DNA of 10,868 bases from Candidatus Methanophagales archaeon (GCA_030621535.1 JAUXHM010000021.1:1-10868); one strand, 5' to 3'. Positions 1 through 5,540 are shown, numbered from the stretch's first letter. Notes: generated by a model from the sequence alone, not told the origin. Numbers and translations are program-made.

Positions 1-306
1 TTTCTTCTTTTTGGTCTGACTTATTATGCTTATTTTACAAATATGATTTTTTCGATCCTCTTCATCGGTTTTCTGGCAATCATAGGCACTTTCATGAATA
101 GTTATACAGCCGACAAATATGACGGTTTGATGAAGAGAAAACTTGGGTCAGGAAAGTACTATTTCAGAATGGGGAGGGATGTCAGGATATTTATCATCTT
201 TCTTGGGGCTTTAATAAATCAACCTCTTTTAATCCTTGTTTTAATCGCTCTTTTGATGAATGCAGAAAATATCAGGAGGATAGTGGTTTTATATAAAAAT
301 GGATAA
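1..306 (+). CDS. C-terminal part of a CDP-alcohol phosphatidyltransferase-like membrane protein
   Basis: The reading frame is open from the first base, so the gene begins outside the window; the first ATG at 43 is probably internal. The visible 101 residues comprise two strongly hydrophobic segments separated by a basic, glycine-containing cytoplasmic-type loop with SYTADKYDG and GSGKYYFRMGRD. From memory this layout resembles the C-terminal end of archaeal CDP-alcohol phosphatidyltransferases, which join a CDP-activated lipid or inositol group to an alcohol in the membrane. The catalytic DGxxAR motif would lie upstream and cannot be seen, so the assignment is tentative. The stop codon region overlaps the next gene by 8 bases, which suggests translational coupling. 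It could also be another polytopic membrane protein. Confidence 0.45.
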   Translation, partial: FLLFGLTYYAYFTNMIFSILFIGFLAIIGTFMNSYTADKYDGLMKRKLGSGKYYFRMGRDVRIFIIFLGALINQPLLILVLIALLMNAENIRRIVVLYKNG

Positions 307-865
307 TATTGCTTGTGTAAAGAAGAAGATTGAGGCGATTATTAAAAAATCTCAGGTTCCTGAAGACCCGATACACTCGAAAAATACTCTGGAGTGGCTG
401 CTTAAATTAAAACCTGATGCTGATGATGCCTTAATAATAGCTGCTTTGGGTCATGATATAGAAAGAGCCATTGAGGAACGGAAAGTAAGGCGCGAAGATT
501 ATCAAAATTACGATGAGTTTAAAGAAGCCCATGCTTTAAATAGTGCTAAGATCCTAACAGAAATAATGAAAGAGTGCGGCATAAGTACAAAATTAGCCGA
601 TGACATCTTTTTTCTGGTCTGCCATCATGAAACGGGAGGCACGAGACGCGTTGATATTTTAAGAGATGCCGACAGCATCTCATTTTTCCATGTAAATCTG
701 CCCTATTACTTCATCCGGAATGGTGTGGAAGAGACAAAGGAGCGATGCTTGTGGGGGTACAGGAAGTTACCCGAAAACCTGAAAAGGGTTGTGGCTGAGT
801 TCGATTACCAGAATAAAGCACTTGAATTACTGGTAAGGACTTGTATTGGTCAGAGTGAGCAATGA
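299..865 (+). CDS. HD-domain protein (possible metal-dependent phosphohydrolase)
   Basis: This 188-residue soluble protein shows the spaced histidine/aspartate pattern of HD-superfamily proteins: His26, His52-Asp53, His78, His109-His110, then the helix LRDADSISFF with Asp123 and Asp125. HD proteins bind one or two metals and usually hydrolyse phosphate esters. The layout also recalls the uncharacterised DUF4202-type families, and no substrate can be named. ATG 299 is the only usable start because an in-frame TAG lies at 281. The purine-rich CAGGAGGATAG near 270 is about 20 bases upstream, so initiation may depend on coupling to the overlapping upstream gene. The pair may be functionally linked, for example in phospholipid or polyol-phosphate metabolism, but this is inference from the overlap only. 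Confidence 0.6.
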   Translation: MDNIACVKKKIEAIIKKSQVPEDPIHSKNTLEWLLKLKPDADDALIIAALGHDIERAIEERKVRREDYQNYDEFKEAHALNSAKILTEIMKECGISTKLADDIFFLVCHHETGGTRRVDILRDADSISFFHVNLPYYFIRNGVEETKERCLWGYRKLPENLKRVVAEFDYQNKALELLVRTCIGQSEQ

Positions 866-886
866 TATTGCCAAAACTTCACATAA

Positions 887-934
887 CGCGTCGTTTGTGA
901 CTCAGTTTGTTCGCTCAAATGCTTCGCACATGGC
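887..934 (+). repeat. half copy of the attC-like repeat (site A)
   Basis: From 889 the stretch TAACGCGTCGTTTGTG and the following 30 or so bases match the left half of the 1688 element. Over the 37-base core from GTTTGTG to CGCAC, 31 positions agree with one single-base gap. The right arm (CACAAAC...GTTA) that closes the hairpin in the other copy is absent here. It lies about 20 bases after the HD gene stop, as an attC would, but it is incomplete. Confidence 0.55.
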
Positions 935-947
935 ACTATCTAAAAAT

Positions 948-1076
948 CTAGTGATATTTTAACTTTTCACCTACTGCACCCCTCGTTTTCATCGCTTTTG
1001 CACCTAGTAAGCCATCGTAAAGTGATTCCACACCAACTTCCCATCCAAAAGCATAGCAAACCTCTGCATTCACCAT
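948..1076 (-). CDS. small open frame of 42 codons, unrecognised
   Basis: Starting at ATG 1076 and ending with TAG at 948-950, this frame encodes a 42-residue peptide including CYAFGWEVGVESLYDGLLG and a basic C-terminal end. No family is recognised and no clear ribosome binding site is present. It could be a chance frame or a fragment of a decayed gene in the accessory stretch. It is recorded because nothing else occupies the area. Confidence 0.15.
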   Translation of the reverse strand: MVNAEVCYAFGWEVGVESLYDGLLGAKAMKTRGAVGEKLKYH

Positions 1077-1185
1077 CAGAACAGTACAAAAACCTCAAAA
1101 ACAGCCATTATATGAAGAAAAAAGCGATAGCTACCGCTATCTAATGCGTTCCTCCATTACCCTTACCCGAACCGTCAAATAAACT

Positions 1186-1683
1186 TTACCCTGACTTCAA
1201 AAACGGCACGAACATCAAAAACGCTTCCAGCAGTGTCTTTTTGCATCTACCCAGCAGCCCCGCCCTCTTCATTGCCGAAAGCTTCATCTGGTTCTCGATT
1301 CCCATATCGGATGTAATTTGCTTCTTTCTGTGCGTCTTCTGGCTCGTTGAGTAGTTGTTCTCAACCCAGTTGTTCGTAGCCTGCCCGCCTTTCACGAAAT
1401 AGAACGCTGTAAGATGCGCCCAGTTCTCCCCAAAGAATTCCTTTAGAACTCCCGGATAGCTCGCGTAGAGGTCCGTAACGACAAACGTGCGCTTCGTTGG
1501 GTCCAGATACTTCGCAAGAAAAGCCGTGATGATTGCGGGGTCTTTGCTGTCGTGAAGTTCCTCGGTAATCGGCTGACCTGTAACGCCGTCCAGCAGGGTC
1601 AGCCGGAATTTCTGCGTCCTACCCGCCTTTGGATGCTACTCGTCGTAGAGAATAATCGGGATAAAAAGCTCTTTAGGGCACAT
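1186..1683 (-). pseudogene. truncated DDE-type transposase with an in-frame stop
   Basis: Reading leftward from 1683, a 166-codon frame gives a recognisable transposase C-terminal half. LYDE is followed by an amber TAG (1636-1638), then KFRLTLLDGVTGQPI, then FVVTDLYASYPGV, which carries the likely second catalytic aspartate. The end includes TNNWVENNYSTSQKTHRKKQ and a basic-hydrophobic tail ending with TAA at 1186. The amber codon sits where related archaeal transposases carry a sense codon (often DEQ). The N-terminal half is missing, because an in-frame TAG lies just upstream of 1683. The join between the HLTAFYF block and the TNNWVEN block looks shorter than in intact relatives, suggesting an internal deletion. 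No terminal inverted repeats were found. The insertion sequence is dead, and its family cannot be fixed from memory. Confidence 0.75.
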
Positions 1684-1684
1684 C

Positions 1685-1758
1685 GGCTAACACGCTGTTT
1701 GTGGCTCACTTCGTTTGCCCCAATGCTTACGCACTTCACAAACAGCGGAAACGTTATA
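1685..1758 (+). repeat. integron attC-like imperfect hairpin (site B)
   Basis: The element reads GGCTAAC, one spacer base, CGCTGTTTGTG (1693-1703), a 33-base centre, CACAAACAGCG (1737-1747), GAAAC, then GTTATAT. The 11-base arms are perfectly complementary. The outer TAAC/GTTA boxes are also complementary, with unequal unpaired bases between (1 and 5). This order of outer boxes, spacer and inner arms is that of an attC recombination site. The simple-site consensus (RYYYAAC and GTTRRRY) is matched at 6 of 7 positions on each side. The methyltransferase frame starts 28 bases after GTTA, as cassette genes do. No integrase is in the window, so an ordinary palindromic repeat or terminator remains possible. 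Confidence 0.4.
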
Positions 1759-1783
1759 TGAAATAGAGGTTTAAATAGGACTA

Positions 1784-2326
1784 ATGGACATGGGTCTAAG
1801 AAAAATCGCAATGCAGAAGGAATTAACAGGCAATAACCATCAACAGACATTGTTTGCTGAGGAAATTACCAACGGTAAAAACCTTTTATCACCCTGACTC
1901 AACCCGACAAAAATTAGAACATAAATTCAAAAATCCCATACACGAAGAATTAACGTTAGGCTCACTTGTTTCATACGTAGGAAATAGAAACGTCCCATTC
2001 CTGAGAATTTATAGATATAAAGAAGCATTTGCCTTCGATTTTGTAATGGACTTCTTGAGACGGTTCGAAGCAGATTCCGATGATTATGTATTTGACCCTT
2101 TTTCCGGATTGGGAACAACGATGTGCACATCCACGATTTGCGGTATTCCTTCAGTGGGAATTGATAAATTGCCGATAGCTTATTTTACCTCAAAAACCTT
2201 GCCGTTACTTTTACTATTGAAAGAAAATGAACTGAAGGAAATCTGGACTTCTCTAACACCCAAAATACAAAGAAGTGAACCTGCTGAAGTGGCATTGGGT
2301 GTTCCCCTTGCTAAAAATCTTCATAT
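1784..2326 (+). pseudogene. broken DNA methyltransferase (N4/N6-type), frameshifted and 3'-truncated
   Basis: The frame starting at ATG 1854 contains the AdoMet-binding motif DPFSGLGTT (residues 81-89) followed by GIPSVGIDKLPIA, typical of amino-methyltransferases that modify DNA at adenine N6 or cytosine N4. The homology-like sequence stops near VPLAKN. From about 2326 the frame continues only as antisense of ccmE, to a stop at 2376-2378, so the catalytic and target-recognition parts are missing. Upstream, ATG 1784 opens a 37-codon frame in another phase whose HQQTLFAEEITNGKNLLSP looks like a genuine methyltransferase N-terminus and ends at 1897, next to HPDSTRQKL in the main frame. This suggests an indel near 1885-1897. 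It is a relic of a restriction-modification or orphan methylase gene. A (D/N)PPY motif was not seen. Confidence 0.65.
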
Positions 2327-2698
2327 TTACTCATACTTTGATGGGCATTTAACCAATAGCTGTGTCGCATTCATGTGATATGGGGCAGTCAGTTTTCCGA
2401 TGGCAACGGCCTTTTGCCCCTCTTTGAGACCCTGAGGGTGGACTCCTGAATATGTTACCTTGATTGTGGCTTTGCCGTCAGTGAGGTTGAAAAGCAGCGT
2501 GCCGTCCTCAGCCAGATGTAATGACCCATCGGCAACTGTGTCCAAAATCTGGATTTCTTTGCCAATGTATTCCTCATTCCCTGCGACATCCGAGACCGCT
2601 AAATACGGATTGATAAAAGACGAAAAGGCATCGTATGCGAAAATAGCGCTTAGAGCGACCAGCGCGAAAACGATGATGTGTACCGCTTTGATTTTCAT
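2327..2698 (-). CDS. ccmE: CcmE-like haem chaperone with CxxxY motif
   Basis: This 123-residue protein has one N-terminal membrane anchor (about residues 5-22) and a small beta-rich domain with GTLLFNLTDG and KEGQKAVAIGKL, the OB-fold pattern of CcmE. CcmE holds haem on the outer membrane face and hands it to the cytochrome c ligation machinery. The usual haem-binding HxxxY is replaced by Cys118-Pro-Ser-Lys-Tyr122. Cysteine at this position is known from archaeal and some deltaproteobacterial 'System I*' pathways. The protein ends one residue after the tyrosine, shorter than most CcmE, and its stop lies at the junction with the truncated methyltransferase, so a lost tail is possible. A TTAAATA box about 27 bases upstream could drive a leaderless message. 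The leader is a near copy of the ccmB leader. Confidence 0.85.
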   Translation of the reverse strand: MKIKAVHIIVFALVALSAIFAYDAFSSFINPYLAVSDVAGNEEYIGKEIQILDTVADGSLHLAEDGTLLFNLTDGKATIKVTYSGVHPQGLKEGQKAVAIGKLTAPYHMNATQLLVKCPSKYE

Positions 2699-2817
2699 TG
2701 TATATAAGGTATAACTTCCTTCTATTTAAGACACAGATTTACACTGATTTACGCAGATTTATTTTTTCATCTGTGTTAATCTGCGTTAATCTGTGTCAAC
2801 GATTTATTTTTTCTTGT
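2692..2817 (-). repeat. leader repeat upstream of ccmE, inverted partner of the ccmB leader
   Basis: Read leftward, this stretch runs from the last codons of ccmD through an ACACAGATT-type palindromic repeat to the ATG of ccmE. It matches 4391-4577 in the same order. Shared blocks include ACAAGAAAA, TTGACACAGATTAACGC, AACACAGATGA, a 26-base identical block (2736-2761 here, 4507-4532 there), GAAGGA and ATACAATGAAAA. Internally, GACACAGATT at 2730 pairs with AATCTGTGTC at 2788-2797. The stop codon of ccmD lies inside the repeat. Confidence 0.9.
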
Positions 2818-2942
2818 TTTTCTCCTTCCAATTCCGCTATCCTCTCTTTAAGCGCAGACAGCCGTCTGTTAAGCCATACAAAGAGTACTAACAGCGTCGT
2901 CCAGTAAATGACGGAAACGACGAATATTCCATATACATCCAT
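2796..2942 (-). CDS. ccmD: CcmD-like small membrane protein
   Basis: A 48-residue frame starts 6 bases after the ccmC stop and is preceded by a perfect GGAGGTGAT ribosome binding site. It has an N-terminal hydrophobic segment (about residues 4-23, ending in LFVWLNRRL) and then a charged amphipathic tail, ALKERIAELEGEKQEK, that would form a short coiled coil. This is the architecture of CcmD, the small membrane subunit that helps release holo-CcmE from the CcmABC complex. CcmD proteins are too divergent to identify by sequence alone. The call rests on architecture, size and position between ccmC and ccmE. Its TGA stop overlaps the start of the leader repeat, so its C-terminus may have been set by that repeat. 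Confidence 0.7.
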   Translation of the reverse strand: MDVYGIFVVSVIYWTTLLVLFVWLNRRLSALKERIAELEGEKQEKINR

Positions 2943-2948
2943 CTCTTT

Positions 2949-3611
2949 CTAATCACCTCCTCCACCTTCTCCTTTTTCGTATGTTAATCTATTTACACGG
3001 TCTTCTAAAGACCAGACTGCGAATGCAGTTATCAAAAGATAAATGAAAAAGAGTAAAGCTGCTATAAGGTTCAGCGACAACGTCTGTTTTACCGGCAAAG
3101 CCATAGAAATTTCTGAAGCTTTCGGATGGAGTGAGCCCCACAGGGTTACCGAAAGAAAAGTCAGGGGTATGGTGGAAAAAGCCAGGATATTGTACACCGC
3201 ACCTACCAAAGCTCCTTTCTCGACACTTCCGATGGAAAGTTTTAGCGATAGATAGCCCATGTACGCAATCCAGAGTATAAGCATGGTTGTTTGTTTTGGG
3301 TCCCAGTTCCAGTACGCACCCCAGGAGGCATTTGCCCAAATCGAACCAGAAATCAGAGCTACCGCGCCATAAACCAATCCTAAAATCGTTGATACTTCTG
3401 CAGCCCTGTCGTATTCCAGTTTCCTCTTCCATAGGTACATTATGCTCGCAACGAGTGAGACGAAAAAAGCGAGAAAACAAATCAGGGCGACGGGTACGTG
3501 CGTATATGAGAAGTAAAGGTCCTCCCTTACAGGTTGGACGGCAACGTAAGCCATATAAGAAGCGACCACGCTCAATGCTACGGCAACACAAAGGAGAATA
3601 TCTCGCTTCAT
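2949..3611 (-). CDS. ccmC: CcmC, haem-handling membrane protein of cytochrome c maturation
   Basis: This 220-residue protein has about six membrane segments and the tryptophan-rich WWD signature WGAYWNWDPKQT (residues 97-108), which binds haem on the outer membrane face. Two flanking histidines, His38 (SYTHVPV) and His162 (LWGSLHPKA), sit where CcmC carries its axial haem ligands. CcmC loads haem onto CcmE with help from the CcmAB ATPase and CcmD. Length fits CcmC rather than the much larger CcmF. The gene is first in a leftward unit with ccmD and ccmE, and a TATA box at 3648-3657 lies about 40 bases upstream of ATG 3611. The glycine-rich end GEGGGGD is partly imposed by the ribosome binding site of ccmD encoded there. 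Confidence 0.93.
   Translation of the reverse strand: MKRDILLCVAVALSVVASYMAYVAVQPVREDLYFSYTHVPVALICFLAFFVSLVASIMYLWKRKLEYDRAAEVSTILGLVYGAVALISGSIWANASWGAYWNWDPKQTTMLILWIAYMGYLSLKLSIGSVEKGALVGAVYNILAFSTIPLTFLSVTLWGSLHPKASEISMALPVKQTLSLNLIAALLFFIYLLITAFAVWSLEDRVNRLTYEKGEGGGGD
2952..2960 (-). promoter_or_regulatory. ribosome binding site for ccmD inside ccmC
   Basis: On the minus strand this reads GGAGGTGAT, fully complementary to the 16S rRNA 3' end, ending 9 bases before ATG 2942. It supports the small frame as a translated gene. Confidence 0.8.
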
Positions 3612-3647
3612 TTCTTTTACTATCCTAATTCTTTATAACGCCTTTCC

Positions 3648-3657
3648 TTATATAAAA
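3648..3657. promoter_or_regulatory. shared TATA box between ccmC and ccmA
   Basis: The 102-base gap between the divergent genes contains TTATATAAAA, of which TTATATAA is a perfect palindrome. On the minus strand a start site 26 bases away would give ccmC a short leader of about 13 bases. On the plus strand it would give ccmA a leader of about 36 bases. A single symmetric TATA box may therefore drive both halves of the locus. Assignment is by position and motif only. Confidence 0.6.
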
Positions 3658-3702
3658 ACGTCAAAAAAATATGGAGATATGGGGATAGAATGCATAAGTA
3701 CA

Positions 3703-3710
3703 GGTGGTGA
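3703..3710 (+). promoter_or_regulatory. ribosome binding site of ccmA
   Basis: GGTGGTGA lies 3 bases before ATG 3714 and is a good archaeal Shine-Dalgarno match. It fixes the ccmA start. Confidence 0.65.
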
Positions 3711-3713
3711 CAA

Positions 3714-4370
3714 ATGTCTAACAACAGCATAGCAGTGAAAATCACCGAAGTGTCGAAGCGATACGGCTACTTGCAGGCGTTAAAATCCGTGTCGTTGGAA
3801 ATAGCAGCATCGGAATTTTTGGTTTTTTCGGGTCATAACGGAGCGGGGAAGACGACATTGCTGAAAATAATTGCCACGCATATCTCGCCATCTTCGGGAA
3901 CGCTGAAAATATTTGGTGCGGATGCATTCAAAAACGGGGGTGAAACAAGGAGAAGAATTGGATTAGTAACGCATGAAAGCTTTCTTTATGATGAACTGAC
4001 CGTCAGGGAGAACCTGCTATTCTATGCGAAACAGTTCGGTGCAGGAGAAGAGGACTTCCTCGCCACGGTGGAATTTTTGGGTTTGAAGCGCTGGTATAAC
4101 GTCTATGTAAAGCAGCTCTCGCATGGACTAAGAAAAAGGGCGGACATCGTGAGGGCGTTAATCCACAATCCTGATTTAATTCTGCTTGACGAACCTTTCT
4201 CGGGGCTGGACACGAAAACCTGTGACGTGCTTGTAGATTACTTCAAAAGTCACGAAGGCAAAGGCAAGACGCTATTAATATCGTCCCACTCCTTGGAGTG
4301 GTCGAAGAAGATTTGCGATAAAGGGATTTTGCTCGATAAAGGTAAAATAGTTGGAGAAATGACATTTTAG
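3714..4370 (+). CDS. ccmA: CcmA, ATPase of the haem-handling ABC complex
   Basis: This 218-residue ABC ATPase has a complete set of motifs: Walker A GHNGAGKT (residues 40-47), signature LSHGLRKR (135-142), Walker B LILLDEP (155-161), D-loop SGLD and switch His192 (SSHSLE). The Q-loop position carries His-Glu (THESFLYDELT) instead of the usual glutamine. CcmA hydrolyses ATP at the inner face of the CcmABCD complex and drives release of haem-loaded CcmE from CcmC. The short length, lack of extra domains and the neighbouring ccmB and ccmC distinguish it from other ABC exporters. It is transcribed rightward from the promoter shared with ccmC, and a 200-base spacer holding a repeat separates it from ccmB. 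Confidence 0.9.
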   Translation: MSNNSIAVKITEVSKRYGYLQALKSVSLEIAASEFLVFSGHNGAGKTTLLKIIATHISPSSGTLKIFGADAFKNGGETRRRIGLVTHESFLYDELTVRENLLFYAKQFGAGEEDFLATVEFLGLKRWYNVYVKQLSHGLRKRADIVRALIHNPDLILLDEPFSGLDTKTCDVLVDYFKSHEGKGKTLLISSHSLEWSKKICDKGILLDKGKIVGEMTF

Positions 4371-4390
4371 AGATAGAGCGGGGTGTTTCA

Positions 4391-4577
4391 ACAAGAAAAC
4401 AAATTATTGACACAGATTAACGCTTGTGGGCTCTGCCCACATCACCGCAAGCCCTGAAAGGGCTTAATTAACACAGATGATAAGAATCAACACGGTTAAA
4501 CTAAACTAAATCTGCGTAAATCAGTGTAAATCCGTGTCTCAAATGGAAGGAGGTTAAGTTACTTTATACAATGAAAA
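4391..4577 (+). repeat. leader repeat upstream of ccmB with nested hairpins
   Basis: This is the inverted partner of 2692-2817 and runs from the ccmA-ccmB spacer to the ATG of ccmB. Its outer GACACAGATT (4409) and AATCCGTGTC (4529-4538) form the palindromic ends. Compared with the ccmE copy it has an extra stretch after AACGC, around 4424-4468, containing two perfect hairpins: TGTGGGC-TCT-GCCCACA (4425-4441) and AAGCCC-TGAAA-GGGCTT (4449-4465). A second extra stretch near 4482-4506 is A-rich. Confidence 0.9.
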
Positions 4578-5266
4578 ATATCCGGAGTGGGGAATTCCAA
4601 AGAGCCGCATTGGGAATAGCGGAGAAAGACCTGAGGACAGAATTCCGGCGGTCTTATGAGATTCTATCTATCCTTTCTTTTTCGGTGGGTTCCATTCTGA
4701 TTTGCAGCTTTGCGTGGAGTGGCGGCGATGCGACAGACCCCGAAGTGGCAGGTGCAGCACTATGGGTTATCCTTTTCTTTTCAAGTATCCTTGTGTTTAC
4801 TACTTCGTTCACGCGTGAAGCAGACCGGGGAACGCTTGGCGGTTTGAAAACACTGCCTTGCTCATCGCTGGCAATCCTGCTCGGGAAAATCATCTATGGA
4901 ACGGCACTGCTATTTTTCGTTGAATGCGTGTTAATTCCGTTTTCCATCATCTTTTTAAATCTCGAGCTGGGCACACGATTTCCCGCTCTATTGCTTGTAT
5001 GTTTCTTAGGTGCGATTGGACTTTCATTTGCAGGTTCCTTTGTTTCCGGGCTCGTAATGTTCTCGGAAGGCAAGACCCTGCTTCTTTCTTTTCTTCTTAT
5101 TCCTATTTGTATGCCGGTGCTTATCCCATCGGTCATGGCAACAGTGAAAATCGTCAGTGGTTCGGGTATAGCCGAAGTAATACCGGAATTAAGACTGTTA
5201 ATCGCTTTTCTGTTCCTGATAACGGCGATAATGGTTCTTACCTTTGAGTTCGTGCTTGAAGAATAG
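4571..5266 (+). CDS. ccmB: CcmB, membrane subunit of the haem-handling ABC complex
   Basis: This 231-residue protein has about six membrane segments and the cytoplasmic coupling region TREADRGTLGGLKTLP (about residues 81-96), characteristic of CcmB, where it contacts CcmA. CcmB, CcmA, CcmC and CcmD form the complex that releases holo-CcmE. The start at ATG 4571 is supported because ATACAATGAAAA at this point is identical to the start of ccmE and no in-frame upstream start exists. The strong GGAGG lies 18 bases upstream, farther than usual. The gene follows ccmA on the same strand but is separated by the inverted leader repeat, so it may have its own promoter. A VapBC-type pair follows 31 bases later. 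Confidence 0.88.
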   Translation: MKNIRSGEFQRAALGIAEKDLRTEFRRSYEILSILSFSVGSILICSFAWSGGDATDPEVAGAALWVILFFSSILVFTTSFTREADRGTLGGLKTLPCSSLAILLGKIIYGTALLFFVECVLIPFSIIFLNLELGTRFPALLLVCFLGAIGLSFAGSFVSGLVMFSEGKTLLLSFLLIPICMPVLIPSVMATVKIVSGSGIAEVIPELRLLIAFLFLITAIMVLTFEFVLEE

Positions 5267-5297
5267 TTTTTTAAGCTATTCGAAGTTAAAGTTAAGC

Positions 5298-5540
5298 ATG
5301 GTAAAAACGATAACTATACGGGATGACGTCTATGAAAAACTTCGCGTGCTGAAAGGGGATGAGTCGCTCAGTGATTTGATTGAAAGAATGATTGGTGGAG
5401 GGAGAGGAAAAGGAATTGACGTGCTTAAAAAGATCAGGGAAACCATTGATCTAAGCAGCGAAGAAAAGGAGGCAGTTCTTAAGGAAATATACAAGAAAAG
5501 AGGTGAAAAGAGAGATTTCGATGATTGTCTTAGATACTGA
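5298..5540 (+). CDS. VapB-type antitoxin (DUF217-like)
   Basis: ATG 5298 gives an 80-residue protein beginning VKTITIRDDVYEKL, followed by ESLSDLIERMIGGG. This is the N-terminal pattern of the archaeal DUF217 antitoxin family, with a predicted ribbon-helix-type DNA-binding start and a charged helical C-terminus for binding the toxin. Starting at the upstream ATG 5244 would add 18 unrelated residues overlapping ccmB, so 5298 is preferred. It overlaps the downstream PIN-domain gene by 20 bases. Such antitoxins neutralise VapC and repress their own operon. A T-rich box about 27 bases upstream may be its promoter. Confidence 0.8.
   Translation: MVKTITIRDDVYEKLRVLKGDESLSDLIERMIGGGRGKGIDVLKKIRETIDLSSEEKEAVLKEIYKKRGEKRDFDDCLRY

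Larger units (their letters stand above)
866..1185. other. gene-poor spacer before the transposase remnant
   Basis: No convincing gene is visible here. The stretch holds a partial repeat at 887-934 related to the hairpin at 1685-1758, a 42-codon minus-strand frame at 948-1076, and a small perfect hairpin at 1126-1141 (GATAGC, loop TACC, GCTATC). A T-rich run after the HD gene could end transcription. The sequence looks like eroded accessory DNA. Confidence 0.4.

Noticed and set aside
1126..1141. GATAGC/GCTATC hairpin as a terminator
   Set aside because: Only a 6-base stem without a following T-run and no gene ending beside it; mentioned only within the spacer entry.
2460..2714. Plus-strand frame opposite ccmE
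   Set aside because: Serine-rich antisense product of a well-supported gene, with no start signal.
2730..2797. Repeated CACAGATT units as a possible CRISPR array
   Set aside because: Units are short, inverted rather than direct, unevenly spaced, and there are no unique spacers of constant length or cas genes.
3287..3628. Plus-strand open frame opposite ccmC
   Set aside because: It is antisense to a gene with the clear WWD motif, has basic low-complexity content and no family resemblance; a shadow frame.
2692..4577. Site-specific DNA invertase acting on the inverted leaders
   Set aside because: No invertase or recombinase gene was found in the window; any inversion would need general homologous recombination or a distant enzyme.
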